A stretch of DNA of 35,751 bases from an uncultured Verrucomicrobia subdivision 3 bacterium (GTDB lineage Bacteria; Verrucomicrobiota; Verrucomicrobiia; Limisphaerales; UBA11358). A program made the translations under genes and the position numbers. The notes under the pieces were generated by a model. That model saw only the letters and a program-made list of their open reading frames with translations. It made no database searches and was not told the DNA's origin. Position 1 is the stretch's first letter, and every line of letters starts with the position of its first letter. This document shows, one piece after another, positions 18,731-27,600 of this stretch. Location of the stretch: the NCBI GenBank assembly GCA_903917705.1, contig CAIXBQ010000019.1, positions 1-35,751 on the forward strand, in the 5' to 3' direction.

Positions 18731-20020
18731 TCAACGGGTGGCCTTCGCCGCTTCCTCGGCGATGATCTGGTAGCCCTGGCGAACCGCCTCCGGCTCGCGC
18801 GAAAAATTCATGCGTAGACACTCGTGCCGGTGCGGCCAATCCGCCTCCAGCCCGTAGAAAAAATATTCCCCCGGCACCGTCAGCACCTGGCGCGCCTTCA
18901 GCCGCTCAAACAGCTCGCGCGTCGAGATTTTCAGGTTCTTCAGCCAGAGCCAGTGAAAGAACGCCCCCTCATTCGCGTGCAGCGCCCAGTCCAGACCCGC
19001 CGCGTCGAAATATTCCCGCGCCCACGCCGCCGCCTGCCGACCCCTCGCCTCGTAAAACGGCCGGAGCAACTGCGGGCCCAGCTCCAGGATTTTGCCGCTT
19101 TCAATCCACGGCAAAACCAGTTGCTGCCCGATATTGCCGTTGGCCAGCCCCACGATGGCCGTCAACGCGCCCACCGCCTTGGCGATCGGCTCCGGCGCGA
19201 TCACAATGCCCGTCCGCGTGCCCGGCAGGCCCAGCTTGGAAAGGCTCAGCGTCAGGATTACATGCGGCGCCCAGAACGGCTTGGCCGGCACGAACAGCAC
19301 CCCCGGAAACGGCGCCCCGTAGGCGTTATCCAGGATCAGCGGCAGATTCCGCGCCGCCGCCAGATCGGACAGCCGCGCCACCTCCGCATCCGTCAGCACA
19401 TTGCCCGTGGGATTCGTCGGGCGCGACACCGCGATCGCCCCGATATCCCCGCGCGCCAGCGCCCGCTCCACCGCCGCGAAATCGATCTTGTATTTGAACA
19501 CCTTGGCGCCCCGGCCCTGCGGCCATTCGATCTGCGGCTGGCACGCCACGAAAAAGTGCGGCTCCAGCCCCTGGTCCGCGTAGCCGATGTATTCCGGCGC
19601 CAGCGGCAGCAGGATTTTCTTCCGGCGCCCGCCCTCGAAATGGCCTGCCAGCAGGTTGAACAGGAAGAAGAACGCGCTCTGGCCCCCGTTCGTGATCGCG
19701 AGGTTTTGCGGGCCGATGTCCCAGCCGAATTCCCGGCGCAGCAAATCCGCCAGCGCGCGGAGAAAGCGCGGGTTGCCCTGCGGCGGGTCGTAGCTGACCA
19801 TCATGCGCTCAAAGCCCGGCTCATCCGCCAGCAATTCCGCCATGCGCTCGCGCACCAGCGCCTGCATGGCGGGCACCACCGCCGGGTTGCCGCCGCCGAG
19901 CATGCGCATGCCCGGGTCCAGCGCCAGCGCGCGGCCCATGTCATCCATCAGCGAGAGGATGCCGCTGTGCGCCGACAGTTTCCTGCCGGACAGCGAAAAT
20001 TCATAGGACACGGGCGCCAT
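18731..20020 (-). CDS. avtA: Valine--pyruvate aminotransferase
   Basis: A cytoplasmic fold-type I PLP aminotransferase of 429 residues that exchanges amino groups between valine and pyruvate/alanine. Similarity to E. coli AvtA runs over the full length: FSLSGRKLSAHSGILSLMDD (8-27), MLGGGNPA (40-47), PLAPEYIGYADQGLE (139-153), SRPTNPTGNVLTD (199-211), DNAYGAPFPG (231-240), and the Schiff-base lysine K262 in SLSKLGLPGTRTG. It is the first gene of the downstream block, 15 bp before the decarboxylase gene. Its leader (20021-20165) has a 5-bp C/G hairpin but no clear promoter or ribosome site. The ATG choice gives the expected N-terminus. Confidence 0.92.
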   Translation of the reverse strand: MAPVSYEFSLSGRKLSAHSGILSLMDDMGRALALDPGMRMLGGGNPAVVPAMQALVRERMAELLADEPGFERMMVSYDPPQGNPRFLRALADLLRREFGWDIGPQNLAITNGGQSAFFFLFNLLAGHFEGGRRKKILLPLAPEYIGYADQGLEPHFFVACQPQIEWPQGRGAKVFKYKIDFAAVERALARGDIGAIAVSRPTNPTGNVLTDAEVARLSDLAAARNLPLILDNAYGAPFPGVLFVPAKPFWAPHVILTLSLSKLGLPGTRTGIVIAPEPIAKAVGALTAIVGLANGNIGQQLVLPWIESGKILELGPQLLRPFYEARGRQAAAWAREYFDAAGLDWALHANEGAFFHWLWLKNLKISTRELFERLKARQVLTVPGEYFFYGLEADWPHRHECLRMNFSREPEAVRQGYQIIAEEAAKATR

Positions 20021-20298
20021 GTTCAGCCCAGTCTGTCAGGAAACCGCTCCCGCCGACAATCCCCCATCCGGGGGAGAAGCCGCCGGACGCCCGGGCAACG
20101 GGAAATCATCCGTCATTCTCCATGGTAACCAGAGCTTATTTTGAAACCGGGCTTTCTGCGATGGTTTATGGATGATTCGCACAATCTTCCGCGAGGAATC
20201 CGCCACCTCCGGCTTTGTCTGTGGCTACCGCGCGAGGACGCGATTCTTTAAAACGGAAGGGTCCTAATCTGACGCCGCCCGTCTCTCCGGCGAAAATT
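20021..20298. promoter_or_regulatory. Leader region of the avtA block
   Basis: About 280 bp without a gene, upstream of avtA on the minus strand. Positions 20061-20074 form a hairpin with five C, a four-base loop and five G, about 40 bp before the avtA start. Since it precedes at least seven closely spaced genes, the region must carry or follow their promoter, but no -35/-10 pair is convincing. The right half, about 20180-20298, runs into the 21-bp array. Confidence 0.4.
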
Positions 20299-20760
20299 CC
20301 ACCGCCCCAAACGATTTTTCCCGACGAAAAAATCAAAAGTGATGTCGCGGAAATGTTTTTCGAACGCGCGCGAATGGTTTTTGCGCACGCAAAAACTCCC
20401 CGCGCGCACGCAAAAATGTTTTTTGCACGCGCCAAAATATATTTTGGAGCTTCGGCAGAAGTTTTCCCGCACGCAAAAATTCCGGACGCGCGCGCGAAAA
20501 TGTTTTTTGGACGCGCAAAAATCATTTGGGGAGGTGCCCCAGAGGGTTTTGGAGGCGCAAAATTGTGTTTTGCGCGCGGGAAAATCATTTTTGCACGTGC
20601 AAAAACCTCTGGCGAACGCGCAAAAGGTTCTCCCCAAGCGCCCCAAATGATTTTTGCGCGCGCAAAAACCTTGGACGCGTGCGCAAAAATCTCCGGCGCG
20701 TGCGCAAAAACCATTGCCCAACGCTGGAAAATCATTTTTGGAGACGCAAAAATGATTTTC
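20299..20760. repeat. Array of 22 contiguous 21-bp palindromic units
   Basis: The stretch divides exactly into 22 units of 21 bp with no insertion or deletion. The consensus is a G/C-alternating half followed by A-tract, short spacer and T-tract, roughly GCGCGCAAAAATCATTTTT on either strand. Units differ at many bases; the A-tract at unit positions 10-13 and the T-tract at 17-21 are best kept. Read forward in one frame it gives heptads such as ARAKMFF and GRAKIIW; the other strand gives similar heptads because each unit is nearly palindromic. Frames on both strands stay open (for example 20215-20874 forward and 20248-20907 reverse), because the repeat holds few stop codons. No good start or ribosome site is present, so I treat it as a non-coding array. 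Confidence 0.85.
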
Positions 20761-20970
20761 CCCGACGCCGCCGGAGACGCCGACGCCGCCCATTTCCTTC
20801 AAAACGAGCGATTTATGCCGAAACCGCCCGTTTTGGACTTTTTTCAACGTTGGTCCAACACCACAAGAGCATGAGAACTGTCGATAGCGCCCGCTATTGA
20901 GTCGCAACCAGCAGCGGCTTTGTGAAATCCATTCCTGATTGGTCTAAAAATCATCCAGTCCACCCCTGCC
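20761..20970. other. Intergenic stretch right of the 21-bp array
   Basis: It starts with GC-rich repeats of GACGCCG. At 20799-20805 and 20829-20835 CAAAACG and CGTTTTG could pair, followed on the plus strand by a T-run, which is weakly terminator-like. A perfect ATAGCG/CGCTAT palindrome is at 20885-20898. No coding frame is credible. Confidence 0.4.
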
Positions 20971-20999
20971 CCAACACCGTCGGTGCGGAATATTTGTAG
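20971..20999 (-). repeat. Short hairpin repeat, CTACAAATATT family (copy B)
   Basis: On the minus strand it reads CTACAAATATTCCGC, identical to copy A (141-155), followed by the stem arms CACC and GGTG around GAC. Where copy A has a G-C pair in the stem, this copy has A-T, so pairing is kept although the sequence differs. Confidence 0.6.
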
Positions 21000-21019
21000 A
21001 AATATAAAAAATAAAGATT

Positions 21020-21130
21020 CGCCAGTTCCGTCAGGAGCGGCAGTTCCGGGATAAGTCGCCCCTGACGGGGCTGGAATTTCTTCGGGGGGTGTATTACTTA
21101 AAATAATTCGCACCTGCGGCGCTGAGGAAA
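21020..21130. repeat. Cluster of small hairpins related to the CTACAAATATT family
   Basis: Several short palindromes follow each other: TCC-GTCA-GGA near 21028, GCCCC-TGA-CGGGGC near 21057-21071, and a degenerate copy beginning AAATAATTCGCACC near 21101-21125 with a TGCGGCGC arm. They look like nested, worn copies of the same kind of element. Confidence 0.4.
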
Positions 21131-21207
21131 CCAGCGGGGCCTGCGCCATCCTGCTGGCCGTGGTCATCGCCGGCTTTTACTTATTCCGCAAACTCTTTGG
21201 CAAATGA
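21121..21207 (+). pseudogene. Orphan transmembrane tail of a lost gene (possible)
   Basis: In one plus-strand frame this stretch encodes 28 residues ending at a TGA at 21205: a hydrophobic segment AILLAVVIAGFYLF followed by the basic end RKLFGK. That looks like the C-terminal membrane anchor of a protein. The frame is open back to 21016 but has no ATG, GTG or TTG start and runs into the hairpin cluster. It could be the remnant of a gene cut by the repeats, or chance. It points opposite to all other genes. Confidence 0.25.
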
Positions 21208-21247
21208 GCGGCGGCGCGCGGGTCCGGCTGGAACCGGGCGGGCCGGT

Positions 21248-23611
21248 TTATTTTCGCGTGGGAAACGGATGCGCGGGGGGCGCGGCGGGCTGCACTTCCA
21301 GCAGATGGCGGCGGAACTTTTCGTCGCGCACAAAAATGGGGCCCACTTCCACGCGCACCTCCTCGCCGCGGGCCTCCATCCAGCAGCAGTCGGGCGAGGC
21401 GGGCCCGGTCTGGCTGGGATAATAGGCGCTGACTTTCTTGAGCGGGACTTTTTCGCCGTTCAGCCGCGGCCAGCCGAAGGTGACATTCACGCGGGGGATG
21501 TCGGCGCGGGGTATCCGGGCGGTGCTGTAAACTTCCACAAAGGCGGAATGCTTGGCCCAGAAGGTGAAATCGTCGCCCTCGAACCGCAGGCTGCCCACGG
21601 GGCGCACGGAACCGTCGGCGGATTTCACGGAGCAGTCGAACCAGGTGTTGGTCCGGCCGCCGGCCACCTCGGTGGCGCCTTTGCGGATGCGGTAGGTGTA
21701 GCTGCCGCGGTTCCATTGGAAGGGGCGGCGGACGCTGGCGAATTCGCCCTCGTAGCCGGCGCTCTCCACGAGGCAGTCGGGGCCGGCCACGCGCACATTT
21801 TCCAGCCCGACGGGGGTCTTCTTGTCGGCGGACCAGCGGGAAAAGATGGCGCCGTGGCCGGGAAAGGCGCGCTCGTGATTGGTGGCGTTGAGCCAGCCGT
21901 TGATGTTGGATTGCAGGCCGCCGTAAAAGGTTTTGCCGTTGATGTCGGCCAGGCCGCAGGGGGAGACGTAGAGGTTGTAGGTGGCGGGAATGTCGCGGTC
22001 GATGGTGACATCCATCTCGAGGGAGCTGAAATGGGCGACGGGGTGCTGGAATTCCCACCAGATGTTCGCCACATGCCACGGCTGGTGCGGCAAGGTGACG
22101 CCGACGGCGCGGGCCATGGCTTCGGGCGCGGGCTGGACGCAGGAACCGGCGTCGGCGCCGGCCGCGCCGCGGTCGGGGGACTGCAGCTCGGCGTTGTATA
22201 ATTCAAATTCGCAGATGGTGGGGACTTCGTCGGCCTTGAGGATGTTCAGCCGGAACACGCGGGCGGCCACGGGCGGGAAGGTGAGCATTTTCTCCGGGCC
22301 GATCGTGGTGCCGGCGGCGATGGTCCGCCAGGCGGCGCCGTCGGGGATTTGCAATTCGAACTGGCGGACGCGGTTCCAGTCGCCCTCGTCGATCATCGCG
22401 CGGCCGACGCGGGTGGTCTGGCCGAGGTCCACCTCCAGCCAGCCGCTGCGGGAATTTTCGGCGGCGCCCCAGCGGGTCTCGCGGCTGCCGTCAAAGGCGG
22501 CGGCGGCGCTGAAAGCCTTGCCGCCCTGCCAGACGCTGGAGGCGCGGGCGGGCCGGCCCTGCGAGACGGGCGACTGCGGGGGTCGCTGCTCGCCGCGAAT
22601 ATACCGGCCGACCTGCCGGAGGGTTTTTACGTCGATGGCGCGAAGTTTTCCGCTGTAATCGGGACCGACATCGAGGGAGAAGATATTGCCGAACTTCGCG
22701 GCGCCGAGATAGTCGGCGTAAATCTTTTCCGCGCTCAGGCAAAGGCTGTCGTGCCGGGGCAGCGAATAGAACCACATGGCGCCGCCCTGATGCGCGGGCA
22801 GGATGGGATAGGTGAATTCCGCGAGGCGATAGTTTTTTCCGGCGGCCTTGTTCATGTGCGGGCCGGCGGCGCTGTGGTCCGCCAGCGGTCCGGGGCGCCC
22901 CATTTCGCCGAGCCGGATGTCGGCGGCGTCCTGTTCGCCGTTGTTGAAGCCGACAAAACAATCGGGCTGGAGCGATTTGCAAAAAGCCACCGTGTCCGCG
23001 TGGCTCAGGCCGCCGTCGCCGACGGCATGGTCGAACCAGATGTATTCAATGGGGCCGTATTGCGTGAGCAATTCCTTGAGCTGGGCTTTTTTCATCTCCG
23101 GATTTTTGCCCTCACCGGCGGCATGGCCTTTTCCCGCGACGCCGCCGGGCCAGGCCCATTCCCCCTCGGAATGATAGAGCGCGAGTTTGATGCCGTATTT
23201 GTCGCAAGATTTCCGGAGCTCGGCGAGCACGTCGCGGCCGAGCGGCGCTTTTGTGACCTTGCGGTCGGTGGTTTTCGTGTCCCACAGGCAAAAGCCGTCG
23301 TGATGCTTGGTGAGGAAAAGGATGTAGCCCATGCCGGCCTCCTTGGCGGTCCGGGCCCACTGGTCGGTGTCGCAATCCTTCGCGGCGAAGAGGTCGATAT
23401 TGGTCACGCCCGGCGTCCATTCCTTGCCGGAGAAGGTGCTGAAGCTCCAGCAGACGAACATGCCGAACCGCAGATCCTTCAGCGCCTGGACGCGCGCGTC
23501 CGAAACGCCGGCGACCGGCGCGGCGGCGGTTTGGGCGCGCACAGGGAATATTGCCGGCGCGGCCAGAAGCAAAGCCAGGCCGGCGACGAAACGGAGTGAG
23601 TTAGATTTCAT
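21248..23611 (-). CDS. Alpha-L-fucosidase, GH29, with F5/8 C and DUF3472-like domains
   Basis: A secreted 787-residue enzyme. Residues 1-26 form a signal peptide. The GH29 barrel (about 38-340) has TKHHDGFCLWDTKTTD (101-116) and the probable nucleophile D194 in YIWFDHAVG. An F5/8 C-type carbohydrate-binding domain follows (350-475; PARASSV, TRWGAAE, GWLEVDLGQ). The last part (about 505-787) resembles DUF3472: FYGGLQSNINGW, IFSRWS, YEGEFASVRRPFQWNRGSYT and a long beta-rich end. GH29 fucosidases usually end after one or two binding domains, so this fusion is unusual and links DUF3472 to fucosylated glycans. It is the last gene of the upstream block, 39 bp after the free DUF3472 gene. An AACCGG/CCGGTT hairpin (21232-21248) overlaps its stop codon. 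Confidence 0.9.
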   Translation of the reverse strand: MKSNSLRFVAGLALLLAAPAIFPVRAQTAAAPVAGVSDARVQALKDLRFGMFVCWSFSTFSGKEWTPGVTNIDLFAAKDCDTDQWARTAKEAGMGYILFLTKHHDGFCLWDTKTTDRKVTKAPLGRDVLAELRKSCDKYGIKLALYHSEGEWAWPGGVAGKGHAAGEGKNPEMKKAQLKELLTQYGPIEYIWFDHAVGDGGLSHADTVAFCKSLQPDCFVGFNNGEQDAADIRLGEMGRPGPLADHSAAGPHMNKAAGKNYRLAEFTYPILPAHQGGAMWFYSLPRHDSLCLSAEKIYADYLGAAKFGNIFSLDVGPDYSGKLRAIDVKTLRQVGRYIRGEQRPPQSPVSQGRPARASSVWQGGKAFSAAAAFDGSRETRWGAAENSRSGWLEVDLGQTTRVGRAMIDEGDWNRVRQFELQIPDGAAWRTIAAGTTIGPEKMLTFPPVAARVFRLNILKADEVPTICEFELYNAELQSPDRGAAGADAGSCVQPAPEAMARAVGVTLPHQPWHVANIWWEFQHPVAHFSSLEMDVTIDRDIPATYNLYVSPCGLADINGKTFYGGLQSNINGWLNATNHERAFPGHGAIFSRWSADKKTPVGLENVRVAGPDCLVESAGYEGEFASVRRPFQWNRGSYTYRIRKGATEVAGGRTNTWFDCSVKSADGSVRPVGSLRFEGDDFTFWAKHSAFVEVYSTARIPRADIPRVNVTFGWPRLNGEKVPLKKVSAYYPSQTGPASPDCCWMEARGEEVRVEVGPIFVRDEKFRRHLLEVQPAAPPAHPFPTRK

Positions 23612-23650
23612 GGGATTGATGATTGTCTGACCGCAGTGTAGCGCGGGGCG

Positions 23651-24535
23651 TCAATGCTGGCCGTTGTCTTTGACGGCGGCGGCGCGCGGCAGATGTTTCA
23701 GTTGCTTGAGCAGACTGCCGGGCAGGGATTTTTCGGTGAGCGGTTTCAAGGTTATGCCGCCGCCGCCATAGGCAGGCTTGCCGTATCGCGATTCCAGGCT
23801 GGTAAACACCGCGCCAAGCTGGTCGGGGCCGCCCGAGGCGAGGAAATAAGTGTCGTGCAGTTGTCCCCAGGTGCCGTCGCCGACCGCCCCGGTCAGGCAT
23901 TTCAAATGGTCCACATCCGGCCCGAGCCAGAGCCGGTACAAACAAAGCCGGGCCGCGGAGGGATTCTGTCCGGAAAAGTTTTCCAGGAACGAGTTCACGC
24001 CGCCGCCGAGCGTTTCAACGCTGCGCTGGCCGCCGTTGGGACAGTTGATGGTCGCCAGGTGCAGCCATTTCTTCGCGGCGCGGTCAAAAATATAATACCG
24101 CGCATCGGTGGTGTTGGTTACCGCGCCGGGCTGTTTGTGAACGAAGAATTGGAAGGTCTCGTTGGTCTTCCAATTCCAGATCATGTGCGTATGACCGCCC
24201 TCCCCTTCGCCGCCGAACCGGCCGAACTCGGTGTGCGGCCCGGCTTCGGTCGTCTTCGGATGCTGCGTCGGCGACGTGTCCCAGATGGAGAAGATGGTGC
24301 GCCGCTCCTGCGGGTCGTTGTGCTGGATGCCGCAGTAGCCGCCCGCCGGCTCGCCCGGATGCCAGTTGGCGCCGCAATAATAAGTCGTCGGCTGCGTGGC
24401 CAGCACGGTGATTTCGCCGTAGAGACAGGTGCCGTCGCCCTGCCCCGCGAGATTCCACCAGAGATGCTGGGCCGAGGCGTTAAAGCCGCACAGCAACACG
24501 CTGGCGAGCAGGATTGAATAGGTTTTTGTTTTCAT
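23651..24535 (-). CDS. DUF3472 domain protein
   Basis: An exported protein of 294 residues. Residues 1-22 form a signal peptide ending in ASA-Q. The remainder is a single DUF3472 domain, with the family features YYCGANW, GGYCGIQHN, TIFSIWD, RFGGEGEGG and TFQFFVHK. The biochemical role of DUF3472 is not established; it is found in secreted proteins of polysaccharide degraders and may bind or modify glycans. Two other proteins of this window carry related segments: the C-terminus of the fucosidase that follows 39 bp downstream, and the N-terminus of the PA14 protein at 27801-30344. It follows the GH38-like gene by 66 bp. Confidence 0.85.
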   Translation of the reverse strand: MKTKTYSILLASVLLCGFNASAQHLWWNLAGQGDGTCLYGEITVLATQPTTYYCGANWHPGEPAGGYCGIQHNDPQERRTIFSIWDTSPTQHPKTTEAGPHTEFGRFGGEGEGGHTHMIWNWKTNETFQFFVHKQPGAVTNTTDARYYIFDRAAKKWLHLATINCPNGGQRSVETLGGGVNSFLENFSGQNPSAARLCLYRLWLGPDVDHLKCLTGAVGDGTWGQLHDTYFLASGGPDQLGAVFTSLESRYGKPAYGGGGITLKPLTEKSLPGSLLKQLKHLPRAAAVKDNGQH

Positions 24536-24601
24536 GGTTTGGTTTTGGTTGTTCGCGGTGAAAAATGATTTTCAAATCATGTCTTCCGGGTCAAGGGTCA
24601 A

Positions 24602-27600
24602 TCAGTGAGTTTGCCGGTCATTCTCTATTTTTAGCTTAATCGTCTCGATGGCATGATGGCCGACAGAAAGTGCGGCCATGCCGTTTTTCACCATCAACGG
24701 CTTGCCGTCCTCTTCAATGAGACTGGTGTGCGCGGCGGACTTAGCCGGTTGGAACAGCTTCACGGCGGCCGTGCTGTCTTTGCCATCGATGTCATAGGCG
24801 CGAAGAATGACGGAATCGTCGTCCTCGCATTTCTTGATGGTGGAAATGATGACGTTGTTTGCGGAAACGGAGGCAAAGCTCATGAACGGCGGCAGGAATG
24901 CGCCGGCGGCAGGCTGCGTATTGACGACGACCTGAAGCGGATGATTTGCAGCGATGCCGGGCTTGCGGCCATTGCGCCAGCCGCCCTCGTGGGTGGTCAA
25001 CGAGAAACTGAAGGTGTGATCACCCGCTTGCGGATACCAGACGCCTTGACCGTTGCAGCTTTTGCGGGAAGCGAGCAGGACGGGCTGGAGCACGGTTCCA
25101 GTTTGCGCATTGGTTGTCGGATCGACCCAGTCGAAAACCGAGACGCTGGAACTCATCGTCAGGCCGCCATGCTCGTCGCTGGCATCCACGAAATCCTGAA
25201 CTTCGCGCGGGCGGATGTCGCGACATTGCTGAAAATAATTCAGGCCGCCGTAAGCGAGGCCACCGGAAGTGGGAAGCTCGTCTTTGCCAATTTCGACAAC
25301 CCCCATCGGAACTTCATAGGCGAGTTTCGGTTTCTCCATCGCCAGCGGCAGCGCCATGCGAAATTCGCGCCAGAGCCGGCCGTTGAATCCCTGCAAATCC
25401 ACCTGGCAATCGAGCCGCTTGATGCAGTTCCACAAGATGACGCGCTGGCGGACCGTCGTATCGGCGAGCGGCTGTTCCAGCTGCCAAACCATGCGAAGCC
25501 GACCTTTCTCGACCAACTTCCATTCCGGCTTATGGGCCGCCACGCGGTCAAAGCTCGCATCCATCACCGGCTGAACCACCGCTCCGGCTTCTCCCGCGTC
25601 CGGCATTTGAGGCGAGTAGGAATTCATCGTGAACACCTCGCCACCAAGGAACCGGTCCGATTTGAGCAGCTGGCGATTTTGTTGTTTATCAAAGATTTGT
25701 TCGATGCCGCCGGGTATGAGCACGACGCGGTAATAATCGTTCTCGCACGCATCATTGGTCTTCCCCGATGCAAAGGCCATGGGTTCCGCCGGGCCAGCTT
25801 CGTCCGCTTGGGCCGGTGCTCCGGGATGTGTGACATAGAATGTTTTGTAGCCGAGCGGCGGAACATCGCGGGCGAGGAACATCAGCTTCGGTTTCGGCGG
25901 GCATTTCTCAAACGCCTGAACTTCGTAAATCCGGGCGTATGAATCGCCCGGTGCGCCTTTGGTGATGAACAGCCGTAGAAAACGGAATGACTTCGGCTCG
26001 AATTTGTGGACAGTCAGCGAATCTTCTTTGTTGGTCACCGGCGCAACGAGTTCGGCCCACGGTCCGGTTGCCGCATCGGCGGATTGAATCTGGAAGGCGG
26101 CGGTGTTGAATTTCGTTTCGCCGCCATACACTCCCATGACGCCTTCGTGCCGGATGGTGACTTTGTGAATGGAGCGCGGCTGTCCGAAGTCAATCGTCAA
26201 CCAGTGCGGGCCCGGGGAGTTGCCGGAATTCCACTTGGCAGAGCTGCCGGTTTCAGGATTCGGATCGCAGACGTTCCATCGCCCATCAATCGCCTTGTCG
26301 GCGGCGTATTCAGGGCTGAACACCGAATCGGCTGTTGCCGCCGAGCCCGCCGTTGCGGCAGCGACGTTAATCTCATCCGGCGAGTCCGCCCACGTTTTTT
26401 GATGTTCGATTTCGTTTCCGGCAGCATCCACGACCGCGATCGGGCCGGTGACGCTTTCCGGCAGGTCCATTTCGACGACATCCGAGCGCGCCCACGAAAG
26501 ATCGTTGAACACGGTGACAGGAATTCCCTTCGCCGAATCTGTTTTCACCTGCGCAGAAATTTTGCCGAGCGCCTGGTCGAGCAGAGCGCGCCCGGTGTCG
26601 CGCGCATTCTTGACCTTGCTGAAAAAGACCTCGTCGGTGATATGTCCGTTTTTTCCACCGATGCCATGGTCGATGTAGATTTCATCCTTCCACGCTTGAT
26701 CAAGCGCCCTCGACGGCCAGTCGCCAAAACTGCCACTGAGCATGTCAGCGAAGGTGGTGAACGTCTCCGCCGCCGGAAGCAGGCGCGCGGCCTCGCGCTT
26801 GGCGGATGACAATTCGTGGTGCGTCGGACCGGTGATGTACACCCAGACATCGGGCCGCTCGCCCATCAGCTTGTCGAACTTCGCGACCGGCTTGTCTATC
26901 GTCTCAAAGAACCCGCGAATTGAAGAATAGCTCATCTCCGGATATGCGCCGCCAGCCGCCGCGATCGTCTGCGTGTTCCAGAAATGAATCAACGGGCTGA
27001 AATTCACCGGCTTTGAAAAATCCATCGAATTGACCAGGCAATACGCCGGCGGAATCTGGCGCTGCTCATAGTACGAGGACTCCTTGTCCAGCTTGGCGTG
27101 AATGTTGCGCGAGCATCGCGTCGGATCACCGTTGAGATACGCGAGATGGTTACCGTAATGCCCCGGCGTATACAGCAGCACGCCCGTCCCGTCGGGGCTC
27201 AGCCAGCGGTACAGCCCCTCGTGGTAGCGGCTGATGAACATGTACGGGATTCCCGCCTTCGACAAAATCTGCTGCATCTGCAATGACCGCCCCGGCGGAT
27301 CGGGATTGAACGCCACCTTCACATCACAGCCCGGCAGATTCTTCAAGATCCACCGCCGCCCATAATACGTCTCGCGGATCAGCTCTTCGCCCGACATCCA
27401 CGATTCATACGGCTGGTTGTATGTCGCGCCCCACTCGAGCCGGTGCTCCTTCATCCGCTGGATCATCTCGCCGCGCAGTTCCGGGTGCGCCTCCAGAAAT
27501 TCCATCACATGCAACGTACACTCCATGCAGAACGTGTAGTCGGGATCCTTCCGCATCATCTCAAGCGCCGGCATGATGTTGTGTTCGATGCGGAAATTCC

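Noticed and set aside
20299..20760. CRISPR array
   Set aside because: There are no constant repeats separated by unique spacers of similar length; the units are contiguous and diverged, and there are no cas genes.
20844..21167. A 107-codon minus-strand open frame in the gap
   Set aside because: It runs through the hairpin cluster, has no recognisable domain and no ribosome site; its translation follows the repeats.
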